From positions 12,487,501-12,551,500 of the forward strand of contig JASWHV010000011.1 in the NCBI GenBank assembly GCA_030760725.1: a stretch of 64,000 bases of DNA, in the 5' to 3' direction. Position 1 is the first letter of the stretch. Each line of letters begins with the position of its first letter. The translations under genes and the position numbers were made by a program. This document shows, one piece after another, positions 1-12,104 of the stretch. Origin of the DNA: Neostapfia colusana. Its lineage: Eukaryota > Streptophyta > Magnoliopsida > Poales > Poaceae. The notes beneath the pieces are model-generated. The model saw only the letters and a program-made list of their open reading frames with translations. It had not been told where the DNA came from and made no database searches.

Positions 1-2
1 GA

Positions 3-2857
3 GCAAGCCCAGTTCCAGGGCGGTGCTCGAGGCCGACCTCCGGTCAAGATGGTTGGTCAGCGGACTGGGGGCATCCCAATGAGGACACCCCGGAAGGAGA
101 CAACATGCTGGCGGGTACGTTCACTCTCAACAATCAAGCCATCATCATATTATTTGATTCGGGTGCAACCCACAGTTTTATAAGTGCATCCTATGTGGCT
201 AAGCATCAAATGCAAGTCTTCCCAACCGACTGCACCTATATGATCTGCTCACCGGAAGGGAAGATTTCAGCAAATATGATGATCCCAAAGGCACCTCTGT
301 GCTTAGGTGGGAAACTATATCCCACCACCTTGATAATCCTTACGGGGAAAAATATTGATGCAATCTTAGGGATGTCATGGCTACAATACCATGGTGCTGT
401 CCTGGAGACTCGGACATGGACGGTTCATTTAAACTCTCCATTCCACCGTCTGCATTCCATGGTGTTAGACACTCCAGTCCGGGAAGTTTCAGAAATTAAT
501 AATGCTGAAGCTCTCAAGTTAGAGGACATCCCCGTAGTCTGGGAGTACCCCGACGTGTTCCCGGATGATCTTCCGGGCATGCCACCTGAGCGGGATGTCG
601 AGTTCAAGATCGAGCTTGCACCCGGGACTACGCCCATATCACGGAGACCATACAAGATGGCTCCGAATGAGCTGGCTGAATTAAAAGAACAGCTCAATGA
701 TCTGTTGAGCAAAGGTTTCATTAGGCCAAGTTCCTCGCCTTGGGGATGCTCGGCGCTGTTCGTGAAGAAGAAGGATGAAACCTTGAGGCTGTGTGTGGAC
801 TACCGGCCGCTCAACACCGTCACCATCAAGAATAAGTACCCACTGCCCCACATCGACATATTATTTGATCAACTTGTTGGTGCAAGTGTGTTTTCCAAGA
901 TGGACCTTCGCTCTGGATATCATCAGATAAAGATCCGGGCAGAGGATATCCCGAAGACAGACTTCTTGACGAGATATGGATTATATGAATATCTCGTCAT
1001 GTCCTTTGGTCTCACAAATGCTTCAGCCCATTTCATGTACCTCATGAACTCGGTGTTCATGCCGGAGCTGGACAAGTTCGTGGTAGTGTTTACCAATGAT
1101 ATCTTGGTTTACTCCAAGACAGAAGCCGAACATGCCGAACACTTGAGGATCATTCTTCAATGATTGCGAGGCCACAAGCTCTACGCCAACTTCAGCAAAT
1201 GCAAGTTTTGGATCAGCCAAGTGCCATTCTTGGGACATATTATTTCAGCAGAAGGCATTGCGGTTGACCCAAGCAAGATAGAGAAAGTGCTGAAATGGAA
1301 AGCTCCCACTTCACTTCATGAAGTCAGAAGCTTCCTCTGGTTAGCGGGATAGTATCGGAGATTCATTCCAAGCTTCTCCAAGCTCGCTAAACCGATGACA
1401 GAATTGCTGAAGAAGGGAACGAAATATGTTTGGAACACGGCGTGTGAAGGAGTGTTCCAGGCATTAGTGAAGCATCTCACAACAGCCCCGGTCTTAGCTC
1501 AACCGGATACAACCAAGCCCTTTGACGTGTATTGTGACGCGTCCGGTATTGGGCTCGGCTGCGTGTTGATGCAGGAAGGACGGGTGGTCGCATATGGCTC
1601 ACGCCAACTTCGGAACCATGAGCAGCACTATCCGACTCATGATCTTGAGCTTGCTGCCGTGGTTTTGGCGTTAAAAATGTGGAGGCACTAACTCCTGGGA
1701 AATCTGGTGCATCTCTACACCGACCACAAGAGCTTGAAGTATATTTTCACCCAGAAGGAGCTGAATATGAGGCAAAGGAGGTGTTTAGAACTGATCAAAT
1801 ATTATGAAATTGAGATTCATTACCACCCCAGCAAAGCGAATGTGGTTGCCGATGCGCTGAGTCGGAAATCACATGTCCATCACCTCACCATTACACCGGT
1901 GGAGGAGGAAGAGCCGAGTTTATACTTGGTTCCTTATGGATCGCTGTACAACCTTGCCCTCATCCCTACCATTAGGGAGGACATCATTGCAGCTCAGAGA
2001 TTGATAAGGGTATGGCACATCTCCGGAGACGGATAGACAATGGAGAGATCAAGTGTTTCCGAAAAGATGATGAGGGGACGCTATGGTTCAATGACCGCAT
2101 AGTCATACCCCGAGATATGGAACTGAGGAGAAAGATCCTCGATGAAGCTCACTTGTCTAAATACTCCATTCATCCGGGCAGCAACAAAATGTACCAAGAT
2201 TTGAAAAAGAAATTTTGGTGGACACGGATGAAGCGGGAGGTAACGAAGTACGTATCCGAGTGCGATACGTGCCGACGAGTGAAAGCTGATCACATGAAGA
2301 AATCAGGGCTGCTACAACCCCTGAAGATCCCGGCATGGAAATGGGAGGATGTGAGCATGGATTTCATTGTGGGATTACCCCTAACATCCAACAAGCATGA
2401 TTCCATTTGGGTAATCGTTGACCGGTTAACCAAGATGGCTCACTTCATCCCGGTGAATACACGTTACAATGCGGGCAAATATGTGGAGCTGTACATAGCG
2501 AAGATTCTATGCCTATACGGGGTACCCAAGGCCATCGTCTCAGATCGAGGTGCATTATTTGTATCTCGCTTTTGGAAGCAGCTACACGCTGCTTTGGGTA
2601 CCAAGCTGATTAGGAGCTCCGCCTACCACCCTCAGACAGATGGCCAAACAGAGAGGGTGAATCAAGTTCTGGAAGACATGTTGAGAGAATGTGCCATACA
2701 CCACGGTAGGAACTGGGATGATCACCTACCGTTGGCGGAATTCTCATACAACAACGGCTATCAGGCGAGTATCAATATGGCACCCTACGAAGCTCTCTAC
2801 GGTCGCAAATGCCGCACCCCATTAAACTGGTGCGAGTCCGGTGAAAGGGTCACATTC
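3..2857 (+). pseudogene. pol: Element A pol, left part: protease, RT, RNase H, integrase core
   Basis: One reading frame is open from base 3 and carries an aspartic protease motif (DSGATHSF near 159-182), RT (LDYR-like box and SGYHQIK near 920), RNase H (YCDASG near 1530), the integrase zinc finger (H2C2, about 2165-2290) and the catalytic core with D, D and E all present (about 2410, 2545, 2655). Breaks are a TGA at 1161-1163, TAG at 1350-1352 and TAA at 1689-1691, all in frame, then a small deletion near 2003 that moves the frame. The RT active-site box reads FTND at 1089-1100 where the family has F-x-DD, so the first metal-binding aspartate is lost. The TGA replaces an arginine position of relatives. 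The gene would make the enzymes for copying and integrating the element. Confidence 0.93.
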
Positions 2858-5800
2858 TGTCACACCTGGTTTTTCCGAAGAACAACCAAGTGAATATCAC
2901 ATGTATTCCAGGATCATTTTCTCATACATGTGATGAAAAATAGTGAAGCATCATTTATTACAAGCCAGGTGTCAAATATAAATAAGTCTTACATGGCAAA
3001 TGTCTCGATGGACAATAATAAGTTCATCACAAATAAACAAACTAGCAGCGGAATATTATTCTTGAGGGCTCCATCACAGGCGTTGCCCGGGGGTCTCCAT
3101 GAACCTAGAAACCTTCTTCGGGTCCAAAGTCTTCGTCATTATACACCACCGCATTATCTTGACCTGAGCAGCAATATAAACCAACAAAATATGCAAGGTT
3201 GAGTACCAATGGTACTCAGCAAGTGTGGGAAAATTATGTCATGCATGGCTATAACAAGGGGAGGTTGAACTCATGGTTAAAGCACTACGCAATTAATACC
3301 TATCACCTTAGCTTATTAAGCACCTACATTACTACACAGGTGGAATGGTCCCAATCTCCCATCCCATCATCATAATCCAATAACCATAACATCATTTCCA
3401 ATGTTAAGCTCCCCGCTTAACATCCACAACTTCCAAAATCATCAATCCTCTAATCATGAATAAGTCCAAGCCGCTCTTGACCGTGAGCACGGCTGTCATG
3501 ATAGTTTTGACTCTGCAGAGTTTGTACCACTGTACCCACATGTGGAGATTTCATCCCCCGTTGCCGGGTGGACTAAAAGAACCTCCATTATGCCAGTGGC
3601 TACGAACCACATTCACACATCCCCAGGTGTGTAGCCAGGAGATCACTACGAAGCCTTTACAAAAGGATTCCCGACGAGCGTGGGTCCACTGAGGTTTCAC
3701 CCCTAACAGATTACAAGAGGCTCCAACCCCGCTGCAGTGGCCCCCTCTTGAGCCTTGCGGTTCATATGGTAGTCCAGCTGACACCTACTCCCCGCACCAT
3801 CCAACACACCCATACTACGCCGGGGATACACCTAATTAATTGGCCAAGCTGCCCCATCTCAGCATGTGGATGGCACTGTAAAGCCAGGTTACATGCTCCA
3901 TGAACCGGTCCTTAGGATCCAGGCAAGTACTAAACACAAACCCGAGTCTCGTGCACCCAGCACACAACCAAAACATCCAACTTGCCTTGATCCCTACCTC
4001 TACATAACTCACAATACCTCATTCAAGAGTATGGTAAAATAAACTGATGATCTCATATCCCAATTATCCCATTCTAAGCATGGCTAAGCATATGCATAAT
4101 AATAAATGACATGATAAAATAAATCCCAACCCAGGCTACAAGGAAACAAGGTAATGCAATTCTAGGGAAACTTCCTAGCATGGGTTTCATATTTCAATTG
4201 ACAATGCAAATAATTCTAGCTACACATCCTAACATAGGATCAAAGTGGTCAAGGACACTTGCCTCCTTCCTGCTGCTCTTGAAATAGGTAGTCCTGATCT
4301 TGGAAAGGAATAACTTGCTCTTGAGCAGGTTCTACATCATACCATCACACATAGCAAAAGAAAAACAACAATCCATAAGACATGGTTCACACTTCCACTT
4401 CATACAAACCACACATTCATATTTATGAAAGTCATTCTCATTTCTATGTGTTGTGGTTACTCTATGTGTGTTGATTTTGGCTTCCATGCACTTTTAAACA
4501 TGTGCATATGATTTCTACTTTTGTATTCATATTTTATGTTGGTATATATTATATGAGTTTCCAATTTAAACAAATTCCTTATATTCAATTTATACACCTT
4601 TTAGCTACCAAGTGTGCATGAAGGGTATTTTTCTTCTCCATATGTGTCTTCAGAATTTCTACCAACCCTAAACTGAATTCTTTGGATTTTAGAAACTCCA
4701 TTTATCATTTACTAGTTGCTATATTTTCAGATTTATTTTCCTATGCATAAATGTGTACTTTATTATGAAAATAGTAAGACACATCATCTAAACAGAATAG
4801 GTTCTGGTCCTAAATAATTTAATAACATATTTTGACCTTTGCCTCTGATGTAAACTATTTCACAATTATTTTCCCTGTTTTCTAGAACTATTCTTTACTT
4901 AAAAATGTGTCTTTAAATGTGAATAATAAATTAAACAGATTCAGTTCAGCCCAAAATATATTTTTATCTCACTCCAAAGTTTCCTAAATACTGAGAAAGT
5001 ATTTAATTTAATTTTGACAATATGTTTGTCCCACTTTTTAATTTTTAAACACTAGCCACATATTCAATTTCCTAAATTAAATACTAAACAGGGCTAAAAA
5101 GTTAAACTTACCCCACTACAGGGTCTATAATATTATTTTAAGAATTTTCAGGGGTCTAGCTACACTTATCAGAGGTGTTTTTCCTAATTTTCATTAAGTC
5201 CAGGGGCTAAAACTGATTTTTAAATGAATTTACATGATTTTCTGGAGTTCCAGGGGCTAGATCAGAAGTTTCCGGGGCTAGCTCTTATTTCCCGAGAACC
5301 CCAGGGGGTAGCACGTAAGATTTCCAGTCTTTATAACGCGGGGCTGACGTGGACCGTCCGATTTTAAACCGAGGCCGAGATTATAACATCGAACCGGTAC
5401 GCGGGGATTTAAACCCTACCGTGCGATTTAAAATAAACGGCGCACAAGCGGCCACGTCGCTCTGATCGAGCGCGGGCGGCGCTGCCGGCGGCGCACGGCG
5501 GCGGGATGCGGCGATCTCGCCGGAAACTTTCGGATCTTCGGGAATTCTTCCTAGAACTGTGATTTTATGGTATAGATCGGTAGAGGGGAGGTCGGGGATC
5601 TCACCTCGGGGGTTTTCTTGAGCTCGGAGGCCCTGGAAGGTGATCGGCGACGAGGTCCGAGGCGAAACCACGGCGAAGCTCGTCGGCGCTGTGTTTACAC
5701 CCCAAGTCACCGAGTTTTCTGCACCTGCAAGGTTCCCCGAAGGCGGTGGATCAAGACCAGCGAGTTAGATCGGAATTTCCGAGCTTAGATCAGCCAGAAT

Positions 5801-6287
5801 TCACCGGAGAAGTCTCGGTTCTCACCTGAGGAAAAATCATCGATCGCGTGGGAAAAACAGAACGAGGCCGGGGTTTTTATAGACGGGGGAGGGCGGCGGG
5901 GTGGTTTAGATCATGCCCGCGTCGCCTACGAATAGAATTCAGCGGGGATACGCCGAAATCCCGATCGGTTTTGATTCGGGTGCGGGGGAGTCCGGCGCTG
6001 TCGCGAGGTAGGCGAAGATCGGGTGGGTCCCGCCTATCAGTGTGAGGCAGCAGCGCGCGCGGCTGCGGGCTGGCGCGGGCGCTGGCTGGGCCGGCTGGTG
6101 GGTTTCGGCCCACTGGCCGGTTTTTTTCTGTTTTCTCTTTTTCTTTTTCTATTTCTTTTCTGATTTGAGTTTAATTTGAATTCCAGTTTGAATTAGAATT
6201 TTTGCAAAACATGCAACACGTCCAAAATTTTTTAAATTCCCCTATTAACATGATTTAGGGTCTTAACAATATTTTTGGGGTGTTACA
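2858..6287 (-). repeat. 3' LTR of element B
   Basis: This 3430-bp LTR lies at the left, which is the downstream end for this minus-strand element, directly beside the polypurine tract. It begins TGTCACACC and ends GTGTTACA on the + strand, matching the other LTR end to end with scattered substitutions and small indels. It carries a TATA box at 5873-5882 on the minus strand and a GC-rich stretch around 5330-6120. Open frames inside it (for example near 5381-5710 and 5877-6113) are by-products of the GC-rich composition and have no recognisable domain. Confidence 0.95.
3200..3218. other. Perfect hairpin in the B-type LTR
   Basis: TGAGTACC and GGTACTCA form an 8-bp stem with a 3-base loop (AAT). 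The same stem occurs in the other LTR at 12447-12465 and in the 61356 copy, where the loop reads GAT but the stem is kept. It lies in the long R/U5 part of the LTR as judged from the TATA box. Its role is unknown. Confidence 0.75.
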
Positions 6288-6302
6288 GCTCTACCCCCCT
6301 TA
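6288..6302 (-). promoter_or_regulatory. Polypurine tract of element B
   Basis: On the minus strand a run of A and G bases (AAGGGGGGTAGAGC) ends exactly at the start of the 3' LTR. This is the usual primer site for plus-strand DNA synthesis in LTR retrotransposons. Confidence 0.88.
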
Positions 6303-6332
6303 AAAGAAATCTCGTCCTCGAGATTGGTGTTC

Positions 6333-9300
6333 CTAAGAAAACAATTCCGGAAATTGTGCCTTGAGCTCATCTTCCCGCTCCCAGGTAGCTTCCTCTTCTG
6401 AGTAATGCTTCCACTGCACCTTGCACATCCGGATTCTTTTATTTCTGGTGAGGCGTTCCATTGTCTCCAAAATCTTGTATGGTTGCTCGGCATAAGACAA
6501 ATCCTCAGCTACGTCCACTTCATTCATGGGTAACACCTCTTCAGGCGTCCTCAGGCATTTCTTGAGTTGTGACACATGGAATACATCGTGCACATCCGAT
6601 AGATGAGCCGGTAATTCTAGTTGATACGCCACTTCGCCTTTCCTCTCCAGAACTTGAAAGGGTCCGATGTATCGAGGTGACAACTTCCCTTTCACCTTGA
6701 ACCGACGAAGTCCTCGGATAGGGGACACCTTGAGATAGACATAGTCTCCCACGTTGAAAACAAGCTCTCTTCTTCGTACATCAGCATAGCTCTTTTGGCG
6801 TGTCTGTGCTATCCTCAAATTGTTGCGAATTTCCCTTACCTTCGCGTCAGCTTCTTGTAGTACTTCTGGACCAAACACTTTACTTTCCCCCGTTTGGTTA
6901 CAAAATAGGGGAGTTCTGCACTTTCTCCCGTACAAGGCTTCAAACGGTGACATCTTCATACTAGCTTGATAGCTGTTGTTATAGGAAAACTCCGCATACG
7001 TGAAGTTCTTGTCCCAACTCCTATTGTTTTTGAGTGCACATGCCCTTAGCATATCTTCAAGGATCTGATTGGTTCTTTCCGTCTGCCCGTCAGTTTGGGG
7101 ATGATAGGCAGAACTAAAGTTCAGATGGGTTCCCATGGTTTCGTGCAACTTCTGCCAGAACCTTGAGGTGAACTGTGTCCCTCGATCCGGCACAATCTTC
7201 TTCGGCACTCCATGGTAACACACGATCCTTGACATGTACAACTCTGCCAATTTGGATCCGCTGTAGCTTTCCTTTACGGGAATGAAGTGAGCTACCTTGG
7301 TTAGCCTATCAATGATGACCCATATCGAATCATATCCTGATTGGGTCCTAGGCAATCCCACGATGAAATCCATGCTGATTTCTTCCCATTTCCATTCAGG
7401 CACTTTGAGTGGTTGCAATAATCCCGTGGGTCGTTGATGTTCTGCTTTCATCAACTGACATGTGTCACATAGGGCAACATGTTCCGCGACATCTCGCTTC
7501 ATGCCATACCACCAATACCTGCCCTTGAGGTCCTGGTACATCTTCGTACTCCCAGGATGAATGGAATAGTCAGAATCGTGAGCCTCCTTCAAAATCAATA
7601 CACGGATCTCCTTTACTTCAGGCAAACAGATTTTTTTTCCGTGCCACACCGTTCCTTGTTCATCCTCTCTAAAACCTGGAGCTTTATTTTCCTTGATGAG
7701 TTGTCTGATCTCTTGTATCTTCTCATCATTCTTTTGGCCCTCGCGTATGTCTCGCTCGAGTGTGGAGTCCACTTCCATGGCGATGGCTTCACCACTATTT
7801 ACTAGACATAGATTGAGCCTTATAACCTCGTCCTTCAATTCTGCAGGCATGTCCTTCAAGCTCAACTTATTGACCTGCACTTTCCGACTTAAAGCATCGA
7901 CCACGACGTTTGCTTTCCCAGGATGATAGTTGATGCCTACATCAAAGTCATTAATTAGCTCTAACCATCTCCTTTGTCTGAGATTGAGATCTGGCTGTGT
8001 GAAAATGTACTTCAAACTCTTATGATCCGTATACATCTCCGTCCTCTTCCCCATCAAATAGTGTCGCCAAATTTTCAACGCGTGTACCACTGCGGCTAGT
8101 TCTAGGTCATGTGTAGGATAGTTTTTCTTGTGCTTCCGAAGCTGCCAGGATGCATATGCCATGACATGCCCTTCTTGCATGAGAACACATCCCAACCCGT
8201 TTCCAGAGGCATCGCAGTACACCGTGAAGTTCTTCTGCATATCTGGCATAATGAGCACTGGGGCTGTTGTCAATCTCTTCTTTAGCTCCTGAAAACTCGT
8301 CTCGCACTGTGGCGTCCAGGTGAATGTGATTCCCTTCTCCAACAGTTTGGTAAGGGGTCTCGAGATTATAGAGAATCCCTCAATAAACCGTCAATAGTAT
8401 CCGGCCAATCCCAAAAAGCTTCGAACTTCCCCGGCATTTTCAGGGGTCTTCCACTTCTGTATATCCTCGATTTTGGCAGGATCCACGGAGATTCCTCCCT
8501 CCGAGATTATATGTCCTAAGAAGGGAACTCTCTTCAGCCAAAACTCACACTTGCTCAGCTTGGCATATAGTTGGTGTTCTCTCAGCCTCTGCAACACCAA
8601 CCTTAGATGTTTCTCATGTTCTTCTTCATTTTTGGTGAAGACGAGAATGTCATCTATGAAAACCACCACAAATTTGTCCAGATATTCCATGAATACCTTG
8701 TTCATGAGATACATGAAGTATGCCGGGGCATTAGTTAGCCTGAAAGGCATGACAGTGTATTCATACAGTCCGTACCAAGATACGAAAGCTGTCTTGGGAA
8801 AATCAGATTGCCTTATCTTGAGTTGGTGGTATCCCGACCTGAGATCAATTTTCGAGAACACACAAGCTCCCCTCAACTGATCAAACAAGTCTTCAATACG
8901 GGGTAATGGGTACTTGTTCTTGATGGTTACCTCATTTAAGGCACGGTAATCCATGCATAACCTTTGGGTTCCATCCTTCTTGGGCACAAATATCACCGGA
9001 GCTCCCCATGGTGAGGAACTAGGGCGAATATACCCCTTCTCCGTCAATTCTCTCAAATGATCCTTGAGTTCTTCTAGCTGCTTGGAGTCCATCCGATAAG
9101 GTCTCTTGTATATCGGGGCTGTTCCAGGCACTAGCTCAATTGCAAATTCCACTTCACGATCGGGAGGCATACCTGGCAATTCTTCCGGAAAAACATCTGG
9201 ATATTCCCGAATAATCCTGATCTCCTCCACTTTCACCTCAACTTGATTTAATTTAATGTCCCTCCTAGGCTCGTGTATTGTTATGAACTTTACTGTTGTG

Positions 9301-10801
9301 CCACTAGGGTGAGTTAGTTCCACCGTTCTGGTCGAACAATGGATGATTCCTCTATGTTTGGTCAACCAATCCATGCCCAAAATAATATCGATCCCTTGGG
9401 AATCTATCACTATGAGGTTAGCAGTAAACACTACCCCATTAATGTCTAGATTCACTTTGGGACACACTTGTCTTGTCCTCATTTCTCCACCTGGAGAGTT
9501 TACGGCTAGCATATGGTTCATTTGTGTTGTTGCTAGGTCATACTTCTTAACAAATCCTTGAGCAATAAACGAGTGGGTGGCACCAGAATCAAACAGCAGG
9601 GTTGCAAGGTGTAAATTGGCAGGAAACTTACCAACTACCACGTCGGGTGCATCTTGTGCTTCCTCCATAGTGACGTGGTTCACCCGTCCTCTCATTACAT
9701 TCTGCTGTTGTGGCTGCGTAGGCTTCTTCTTTGGGCACTTATGGGCATAGTGCCCCACTTCACCACAGCTAAAACATTGCACACCAACCTTAGGTGCTTG
9801 GCCTTTGTTGTCTTGGGGTTGGTTCGGAGGTCCTTGCACTGCTGGTCGAGGTGGATATGCGGGGCGAGGCTGCTGTACCAACTGACGTTGTGGCTGTGCT
9901 GGTGCTGCCAGAGGCCTGTAGTTCGGGTTGTACCCTCTTGGTGCTGAGTAGGGTACCGCAGCACGGCTCGTCTGCCCTGCAGGTTGCTGCATCAGACGTG
10001 GGCGGGTGTGGCTCCCTGAAACTTGATGTGACCACCCGGCCTTCCTCTTATTCTCAGTTTCCAAGGCCTTTAGCTTCCTTTCTACCACAAATGCTCTGTC
10101 CACCATCTTTTGGAAGCTTTCATACTCATTTGAGGACATTGCACACTGCATCTCTGCGGTAAGTCTCTCCACAAAACAATCTTGTTTCTTCTCATCAGTC
10201 TCTATGTCCCGTGGGGCATAGCGGGATAGTTGAGTAAATTTAGTGAGGTATTCCCTCACCGTCATGTTTCCCTGCTGCAGTCCCCAAAACTCTTTCCTCT
10301 TGTTTTTGAGTTCACCTCTTGGGATGTAATGGTTGCGGAAGCTACGCTTGAACTCTTCCCAAGTGATGTTCTCAGGGTCATGATGGGCGGCCACGTAGGC
10401 GGTCCACCAATCAGCAGCAGGTCCAGCAATTGATGAGAAGCAAACAGCACCCTCTCATACCCTTGGCACTGTATGATCCTCATCTTACTTTCAATGATCT
10501 TCAGCCAATCATCTGCCTCCAGAGGTTCAGCAGCACTTGCATACTTTGGAGGTTGAGTTCCTAGAAACTCACTCAACCTTGGTTGGCGTGGTGCAGCTTG
10601 TGGAGGTGGAACTTGATGCAAGTTGGCCACCACTTGAGTCAAGTTCTGGATGAGCTGATTTTGATTCTCCAGCATTTGGTGGAGAGGGTCAACTTCTTCA
10701 CGGCGACCACCCCTATCCTGGCCTCCAGAAAGATGAGGGTTGCACGCCTTATCGTTGTTGTTGGCGGGGTTGGCAGCACGTCCTTTTCCTCTTCCGGCCA
10801 T
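6333..10801 (-). pseudogene. gag-pol: Element B gag-pol polyprotein with chromodomain
   Basis: The frame starts at 10801 (MAGRGKG) and encodes a gag capsid region, a CCHC zinc knuckle (CFSCGEVGHYAHKC, about 9780-9739), protease (DSGATHSF, about 9593-9567), RT with an intact F-IDD box (8649-8654), RNase H (YCDASG, about 8215), the H2C2 integrase finger, the integrase core with D, D and E, and a C-terminal chromodomain (about 6480-6333, ending EREDELKAQFPELF). It is broken twice: one base is missing near 10428 in gag, moving the frame, and a TGA stands at 8391-8393 in the RT connection at a position that is arginine in relatives. The frame reads on through that stop without shift. The serine before the second integrase aspartate is proline here. 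Otherwise domains look complete, so the loss of function is recent. Confidence 0.94.
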
Positions 10802-11105
10802 CTGGCAGAATCAACCAATGTTAATTTGAAAGCATTTAGTATCATCTTACTACTTTCATTTGTTTGTACTTTGAAGTGTTGAGGCTTTGTTATTCTTCTC
10901 TAAGGGTTCACTTTTCACACAAAAATAAAGGCAATATTATTTCATGTGGGTTCACACACCAAAACAAAACAATCTAAAGACGAGGCCGTGGACAATTGCT
11001 CATGGCTTCCACAACTCACGTCACACACCAAGCATTATCACACCATTAACTTATCTTAACGAATCGCCTATTCGACATCTTGCTGACTAAGGGAGGGACT
11101 CTACA
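10802..11105 (-). other. Spacer between upstream ORF and gag of element B
   Basis: About 300 bases separate the extended upstream ORF stop (11106) from the gag start (10801). No domain is visible. On the coding strand it is moderately AT-rich and holds short stops in all frames. It could contain signals for splicing or internal initiation, but nothing is decisive. Confidence 0.5.
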
Positions 11106-11282
11106 CTACTCGTTTTCTTGAGCTGGCTCCTTGGGATCTTCCTCTTCATTTCGGCTGCCTTCTGACTCTGCTTTGGGTGGGGAGGCTGCTGGTGGAGAAG
11201 TGCGACGATGCCTGATCGCTCGGTGATCTGGGGAGTCAGGAGTCCATGTATCATTCACGGTGACACACAGTTCATTCCCATC

Positions 11283-11885
11283 TCATCTTTCTCTCGCCCT
11301 CAAACAGGCTCGCAGCAACGCCTCCGTTTCCTTCAGGGTGTCCCGGACATCCTGAAGCTCTTGTTGACACTCCTGCAGTCGAGTGCGTAGCATAGAAGCA
11401 TCTTCCAAGCACAAGTCCATGTGCTCATGGGAAGTCCCTTGCTGGACCCTCGGGTACTTGCACTCCGTGGTACCACTCTCACGCTGGAGGACATACATGT
11501 ACTCAGTTTTGTCCAAGTGGCGACGATAGATGTGACTCTGGCAGGTGATGGCCTCCAAGGTGACATCTTTCTCCGCATCGACCTGTGTTGCTCTACAAGC
11601 TGGAGAGTGGTGGATCTTAAGCAGCTGATTTTCGTGTATAATCCTCATCTCCGAACTCCATTCTTCCCTCTTCTCACGGATGGTCCTGGTGGAGTTATAG
11701 TGGATGGTTAGCTTGCCCGTATTGCTGGCGGCTTCGAGCATACGACGAAGTCGGCGCAATAAGCCTCCTACTGCCAATCCGTAGGAAAGGTACGTCACCG
11801 GACGGCTCTCCTCTCTCTCGGCAAGGGCAGCTATGGGAATTCTCCCTTCTGTGGACTTGCGAGCGGTACGAATCATGCGAACCAT
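11283..11885 (-). CDS. Upstream ORF of element B (orf0-like), 200 aa
   Basis: An open frame of 200 codons lies between the PBS and gag on the coding strand of the element. It starts MVRMIRTARK and ends ARER. The C-terminal third is heptad-like (runs of L, E, Q and R, residues about 155-200) and would form a coiled coil. It has no retroviral enzyme motif and I do not recognise a domain. Past the TGA stop the same frame stays open for 58 more codons to a TAG at 11106-11108, with an acidic, proline-rich tail, so the original protein may have been about 259 residues. I recall that some rice chromoviruses were described with an extra ORF upstream of gag (orf0); whether this is the same protein needs a search. 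Confidence 0.6.
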   Translation of the reverse strand: MVRMIRTARKSTEGRIPIAALAEREESRPVTYLSYGLAVGGLLRRLRRMLEAASNTGKLTIHYNSTRTIREKREEWSSEMRIIHENQLLKIHHSPACRATQVDAEKDVTLEAITCQSHIYRRHLDKTEYMYVLQRESGTTECKYPRVQQGTSHEHMDLCLEDASMLRTRLQECQQELQDVRDTLKETEALLRACLRARER

Positions 11886-12087
11886 CTAAAACAAAAAGAA
11901 TTTAAAATTGGGTTAGATAAACGCTCAAACAAAAATCCTATTTTGAATGAAAGTTGGGGTAAGATGAAGAAAGTGACTCATTTAAATAACACTTTTCAAT
12001 CCACACCTTTGTAAAATAGTTTTTAAGAAAATAGGGCCCTTAAATACGTCCATTTCTATCTAGGTCCACGTTCCTACGGGCAACCTT

Positions 12088-12100
12088 GGCTCTGATACCA
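12088..12100 (-). promoter_or_regulatory. Primer binding site of element B (initiator Met tRNA)
   Basis: On the minus strand TGGTATCAGAGCC lies four bases inside the 5' LTR. It is complementary to the 3' end of plant initiator methionine tRNA, the usual primer of Ty3/gypsy and Sirevirus elements. It fixes the right LTR as the 5' LTR. Confidence 0.93.
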
Positions 12101-12104
12101 CTTC

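Noticed and set aside
5381..6113. ORFs of 76-109 codons in the GC-rich part of the B LTR
   Set aside because: They recur in both LTRs simply because these are copies, have no domain, and lie across the TATA region.
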